From JAICYJ01 sp038212095 (GTDB lineage: Bacteria; Actinomycetota; Thermoleophilia; Gaiellales; JAICJC01): 64,000 nucleotides of DNA. This document shows, one piece after another, positions 60,156-64,000 of the stretch (within the stretch, counting starts at the first letter, position 1; each line of letters begins with the position of its first letter). The stretch lies in the NCBI GenBank assembly GCA_038212095.1, contig JBBQUW010000011.1:1-64000 (forward strand), given 5' to 3'. The notes under the pieces were generated by a model. The model searched no databases. It had not been told where the DNA came from and saw only the letters and a program-made list of their open reading frames with translations. Position numbers and translations under genes: made by a program.

Positions 60156-62546
60156 TTGTCCGATCCCGGCTACGACGCCAAAGACATCACAGTTCTCGAG
60201 GGCCTTGAGGCGGTACGCCGACGGCCCGGTATGTACATCGGCTCGACCGGCCCCCGTGGTCTGCATCACCTGGTCTACGAGGTGGTCGACAATAGCGTCG
60301 ACGAGGCGCTCCAAGGGCACTGCGACAGCATCTCCGTGGCGCTGCAGCCTGATGGTCGAGTCGTGGTGCGCGACGACGGCCGCGGCATCCCGGTCGCGAT
60401 CATGCCAGGCCTCAATCTGCCGGCCGCCGAGGTCGTGCTGACGAAGCTGCACGCCGGTGGCAAGTTCGGTGGCGACGGCTACAAGGTGTCCGGCGGGCTG
60501 CACGGCGTCGGAATCTCGGTCGTCAACGCGCTGTCCGAGCAGCTGCTGCTCGAGATCCGCCGTGACGGTCACGTGTGGCGGCAGACGTACGAGCGCGGCG
60601 AGCCCAAGACGGCGCTCGAGATGGGCGAGAAGACCGACGAGACCGGCACCATGATCACGTTCCTGCCTGACGGCGAGATCTTTGAGGAAACCGACTTCTC
60701 GTTCGAAACGCTGTCCCAGCGAATGCGCGAGATGGCGTTCCTGACGAAGGGGCTGCGGATCGCGCTGTCCGACGAGCGGGCCGGCGGCGAGAGCGTCGTC
60801 TTCCAGTTTGAGGGTGGCATCCGAGACTTCATCGCCCACATGAACGAGGGCAAGGAGCGTGTGCACCGCGAGGTGATCTACTTCGAGACCGAGAGCGACG
60901 AGGGCCAGGTCGAGGTGGCGATGCAGTGGAACGGCAGCTACGTCGAGTCAACGCTCTCATTCGCCAACAACATCAACACGCATGAGGGCGGCACCCACCT
61001 ATCCGGCTTCAAGGCCTCGCTGACGCGCACCCTGAACGATTACGCGCGCAACAAGGGGCTGCTGAAGGAGAAGGAGGAGCCGCTGACCGGTGACGACTGC
61101 CGCGAGGGTCTGGCGGCGATCGTGTCGGTCAAGCTGCGCGAGCCCCAGTTCGAGGGCCAGACCAAGACCAAGCTGGGAAACCCCTCCATCCGCGGCCTGG
61201 TCGAGACGAGCTGCAACGCCAAGCTGGCGGAGTTCCTCGAGGAGCACCCAAACGAGGGCAAGGCGATCGTGAACAAGCTGATCTCGGCCAGTCGCGCCCG
61301 ACAGGCTGCGCGCAAGGCGCGCGATCTGATCAGGCGCAAGTCCGCGCTCGGCGGCGGTGGGCTGCCCGGCAAGCTGGCGGACTGCTCGCTGCGTGATCCT
61401 CGTTCCACCGAGGTCTACCTGGTCGAGGGTGACAGCGCCGGCGGCAGCGCCGTCGACGCGCGCGACCGGAGCTTCCAGGCCATCCTGCCGCTACGCGGCA
61501 AGATCATCAACGTCGAGAAGGCGCGGATCAACAAGGTGCTCTCGAACAACGAGATCCAGGCGATGATCACTGCGATCGGCACCGGCATCGGCGAGGAGTT
61601 CGACATCGAGCAGGCTCGCTACCACAAGGTCGTGCTGACCTGTGACGCCGATGTCGACGGAGCTCACATCCGCACCCTGATCCTGACCTTCCTCTTTCGC
61701 CACATGAAAGAGCTGATCGAGGCCGGGTACGTGTACATCGCCCAGCCTCCGCTGTACAAGCTCAAGCTGGGCAGCGACGAGCGTTACTTCGAGAAGGAGC
61801 ACCAGCTCGACGAGTGGCTGATCCGCGAGCGCCTGGACAAGGTCGAGGTGCTCGACCGAGACGGCCAGCCGGTCAAGCTGACCGACGCCAAGCTGCAGCG
61901 GTTTGGCCGTGCGCTGAAGGAGTACGAGGGCTGGGCCGGCAAGCTGAAGGAGCAGTTCGGCGCCGTGCCGGTCACCTACGTCAAGGATCACCGGCTGATC
62001 GAGGAGCAGATCGAGACCGTCGAGCAGCTGGAGGAGTACTTCCGCGATCGCGTGCCCGAGGGCGAGACGCACCGTGCCGAGGTGCTCTCGATCGAGCCGG
62101 ATGGGCCGCGCGTCAAGATCACGGAGAAGACCACCGGCTCCGCGCGTACCAGCATCTTCCCCCTGGCGCTGTTCCAGAGCCAGGGCTACCGCAGCCTGAA
62201 GGCCACCCACGACCGCCTGCTCGAAGCTGCCGGTCCCCCGCCGTTCACGGCCCGCATGAACAAGCGCACCGAGCCGGTGAACACCTTTGAGCAGCTGCGG
62301 CCCGCGATCCTCGACCTGGCCAAGGAAGGGCTCAACCTCCAGCGGTTCAAGGGGCTGGGCGAGATGAACCCCGAGCAGCTGTGGGATACGACGATGAACC
62401 CCGAGAATCGGGTGCTGCAGCAGGTGTCGGTGGAGGATGCCGCCGCCGTCGACGAGATCTTCTCGATGCTGATGGGAGATCGAGTCGAGCCGCGCAGGGA
62501 GTTTATCGAGCGGAATGCAAGCGACGTCAAGTTCCTGGATGTGTAG
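60156..62546 (+). CDS. gyrB: DNA gyrase subunit B (long form)
   Basis: 796 aa with a TTG start. GHKL ATPase (residues 1-220: VVDNSVDEALQGHCDSI, DDGRGIP, GGLHGVG), transducer, then Toprim with EGDSAGGSA and CDADVDGAHIRTL, and the C-terminal GLNLQRFKGLGEMNPEQLWDTTMNPE. Between residues ~540 and ~720 it carries an insert like that of E. coli GyrB, absent in the ~675-aa mycobacterial protein. It supplies ATP-driven supercoiling with GyrA. Confidence 0.96.
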   Translation: MSDPGYDAKDITVLEGLEAVRRRPGMYIGSTGPRGLHHLVYEVVDNSVDEALQGHCDSISVALQPDGRVVVRDDGRGIPVAIMPGLNLPAAEVVLTKLHAGGKFGGDGYKVSGGLHGVGISVVNALSEQLLLEIRRDGHVWRQTYERGEPKTALEMGEKTDETGTMITFLPDGEIFEETDFSFETLSQRMREMAFLTKGLRIALSDERAGGESVVFQFEGGIRDFIAHMNEGKERVHREVIYFETESDEGQVEVAMQWNGSYVESTLSFANNINTHEGGTHLSGFKASLTRTLNDYARNKGLLKEKEEPLTGDDCREGLAAIVSVKLREPQFEGQTKTKLGNPSIRGLVETSCNAKLAEFLEEHPNEGKAIVNKLISASRARQAARKARDLIRRKSALGGGGLPGKLADCSLRDPRSTEVYLVEGDSAGGSAVDARDRSFQAILPLRGKIINVEKARINKVLSNNEIQAMITAIGTGIGEEFDIEQARYHKVVLTCDADVDGAHIRTLILTFLFRHMKELIEAGYVYIAQPPLYKLKLGSDERYFEKEHQLDEWLIRERLDKVEVLDRDGQPVKLTDAKLQRFGRALKEYEGWAGKLKEQFGAVPVTYVKDHRLIEEQIETVEQLEEYFRDRVPEGETHRAEVLSIEPDGPRVKITEKTTGSARTSIFPLALFQSQGYRSLKATHDRLLEAAGPPPFTARMNKRTEPVNTFEQLRPAILDLAKEGLNLQRFKGLGEMNPEQLWDTTMNPENRVLQQVSVEDAAAVDEIFSMLMGDRVEPRREFIERNASDVKFLDV

Positions 62547-62552
62547 CGGCGG

Positions 62553-62638
62553 CTGCAAATCGTCGTATTGCGGCGTCGCTGCGGTCGGCCCGTGCGGAGC
62601 ACTGTGCCTCCCTTGCTCCTTGCACTACTCGATTTTCG
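62553..62638 (+). repeat. 86-nt intergenic repeat, copy B (after gyrB)
   Basis: Aligns without gaps to 50815-50900 (minus strand) at 74 of 86 positions. It starts 6 nt after the gyrB stop codon, in gyrB-sense orientation. CGTCGCT (62574-62580) can pair with AGCGACG (62646-62652) just beyond the aligned part. It occupies most of the 141-bp gyrB-gyrA gap. Confidence 0.85.
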
Positions 62639-62687
62639 CTCGCCGAGCGACGTTGAGTCGTGTTTGCTGGTTCGGGAGCGTTAGCTG

Positions 62688-64000
62688 ATGGCGTTCGACA
62701 CGCTTGACGGCGGGCGGATCGAGCAGCGCGAGCTGGCCGAGGAGATGCGCAGCTCGTATCTCGACTACGCGATGAGCGTGATCGTCGGCCGCGCCCTGCC
62801 CGACGTCCGTGACGGCCTCAAGCCCGTCCACCGCCGCGTGCTGTTTGCCATGAACGAGAGTGGCCTGCAGCCGGGTCGGCCGTACTCCAAGTGCGCCCGC
62901 GTGGTGGGCGATGTGCTCGGCAAGTACCACCCGCACGGCGACACCGCCGCCTACGACACGCTCGTGCGGATGGCACAGGACTTCTCGCTGCGCTATCCGC
63001 TGGTCGACGGCCAGGGCAACTTCGGCAACATGGACGGCTACTCCGCCGCTGCCATGCGCTACACCGAGTGCCGGCTGGCCAAGCTGGCGGTCGAGATGCT
63101 GCGCGACATCGACTCCGAGACGGTGGACTTCGCGCCCAACTACGACGGTCGCCACCGCGAGCCGGTCGTGCTTCCTTCGCGGTTCCCCAACCTGCTCGTC
63201 AACGGGTCGTCCGGCATCGCCGTCGGCATGGCGACCAACATCCCGCCCCACAACCTGGGCGAGGTGATCGATGCCGTGGTCGAGATGATCGACAACCCCG
63301 CAGCCACGGTGGACGACCTGATGCGCCACATCAAGGGTCCAGACTTCCCCAAGGGCGGCACGATCATGGGCCTGGCCGGGATCCGAGAGGCGTACGAGAC
63401 CGGCCGCGGCCGAGTCGTGATGCGCGCCCGCGTTCATACCGAGCAGCTGCCGGGCGGGAAGTCCGCACTGATCGTCACCGAGGTGCCCTACCAGGTGAAG
63501 CGCGACGGCGATGACGGCGTGATCAAGAAGATCGCCGAACTGGTGAACGAGAAGGTCATCCCCGAGATCTCGGACATCAACAACCACTCCGACCGCAGCG
63601 GAACGCGGATCACGATCGAGCTGAAGCGCGACGCGATCCCGATGGTGGTGTTGAACAAGCTCTACAAGCACACCGCGCTGCAGAGCACCTTCGGCGTCAA
63701 CATGGTCGCACTGGTGGACGGCGTGAACCCGCGCGTGCTGACGCTGCTCGAGGTGATCACCCACTACCTCGAGCACCAGAAGGAGGTCGTCACCCGCCGC
63801 ACCAAGTTCCAGCTCGACAAGGCCGAGCGCGAGGCGCACGTCCTCGAGGGCTACCTGATCGCCCTCGACCACCTGGACGAGGTGATCGAGCTGATCCGCG
63901 CCGCCAATGACGTGGAGACGGCGCGCGAAGGCCTGATGAGCCGATTTGGGCTGTCCGAGATCCAGGCGCAGGCGATCCTCGAGATGCGGCTGCGGGCGCT
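62688..64000 (+). CDS. gyrA: DNA gyrase subunit A, N-terminal part (cut by window edge)
   Basis: The first ~437 codons are in the window; the C-terminus lies to the right. ATG at 62688 follows GGGAG. The active-site Tyr is in AAAMRYTECRL (Tyr125). The quinolone-resistance region reads YHPHGDTAAYDT: Thr86 stands at the Ser83 position of E. coli and Asp90 at Asp87. DNA breakage-reunion subunit of gyrase. Confidence 0.96.
   Translation, partial: MAFDTLDGGRIEQRELAEEMRSSYLDYAMSVIVGRALPDVRDGLKPVHRRVLFAMNESGLQPGRPYSKCARVVGDVLGKYHPHGDTAAYDTLVRMAQDFSLRYPLVDGQGNFGNMDGYSAAAMRYTECRLAKLAVEMLRDIDSETVDFAPNYDGRHREPVVLPSRFPNLLVNGSSGIAVGMATNIPPHNLGEVIDAVVEMIDNPAATVDDLMRHIKGPDFPKGGTIMGLAGIREAYETGRGRVVMRARVHTEQLPGGKSALIVTEVPYQVKRDGDDGVIKKIAELVNEKVIPEISDINNHSDRSGTRITIELKRDAIPMVVLNKLYKHTALQSTFGVNMVALVDGVNPRVLTLLEVITHYLEHQKEVVTRRTKFQLDKAEREAHVLEGYLIALDHLDEVIELIRAANDVETAREGLMSRFGLSEIQAQAILEMRLRA

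Overview
The window is a gene-dense, high-GC chromosomal segment. It is not phage, plasmid or island DNA: about 66 protein genes, one tRNA, no insertion sequence, no CRISPR array and no obviously broken gene. The gene set points to a deep-branching member of the Actinomycetota, and Thermoleophilia-like lineages are my best guess (inference). The evidence is OpcA next to Zwf, a SigR/RsrA-type thiol-oxidative sigma/anti-sigma pair with a matching SigR promoter, NucS (the actinobacterial/archaeal mismatch endonuclease), a 180-kDa-type NAD-glutamate dehydrogenase, an LpdA-like flavoprotein and many GTG/TTG starts. GyrB, however, has the long form with an E. coli-like insert rather than the short form of Mycobacterium. 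Menaquinone comes through the futalosine route (MqnB, MqnD).

Layout. 1-9968: 5' end of a YyaL-type protein, NAD-glutamate dehydrogenase, then pstSCAB (minus strand) with phoU divergent and a Pho-box-like repeat between pstS and phoU. 9965-22292: central carbon metabolism, with tkt-tal-zwf-opcA-pgl as one minus-strand operon, a ROK sugar kinase, class I fructose-bisphosphate aldolase, lemA plus an HtpX-like protease, a compact 6-phosphogluconate dehydrogenase and glycerate kinase. 22357-27744: GNAT acetyltransferase, a molybdate uptake operon (modABC) led by a MerR-TOBE regulator, and a divergent acyl-CoA synthetase. 27747-42058: mixed housekeeping and stress genes (DUF1003 protein, FabI, MBL hydrolase, LpdA-like reductase, class V aminotransferase, NucS, an ECF sigma factor with a membrane partner, M16 peptidase, GST, secreted beta-propeller-like protein, RDD, M24 peptidase, amidohydrolase, MobA-like transferase). 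42062-49626: sigR-rsrA facing nadB-nadC-nadA-mqnB-mqnD, followed by mntR-mntH. 49633-50701: an unknown protein, a BFN-domain protein and tRNA-Ile(GAT).

50815-64000 is the classical replication-origin neighbourhood: parB, parA, rsmG, jag, yidC, yidD, rnpA and rpmH run leftward, and dnaA, dnaN, recF, dciA-like, gyrB and gyrA run rightward. Transcription diverges between rpmH and dnaA. DnaA-box-like 9-mers lie in both the rpmH-dnaA and dnaA-dnaN spacers, so oriC is in one of them or split between both.

The most unusual non-coding signals are these: an 86-nt repeat found directly downstream of both parB and gyrB in gene-sense orientation (74/86 identical by hand count); a palindromic operator that spans the -10 region and the start codon of a probably leaderless mntR; a degenerate parS spanning the rsmG start codon; a perfect SigR promoter; and a palindrome filling the 30-bp spacer between the mod regulator and the acyl-CoA synthetase.
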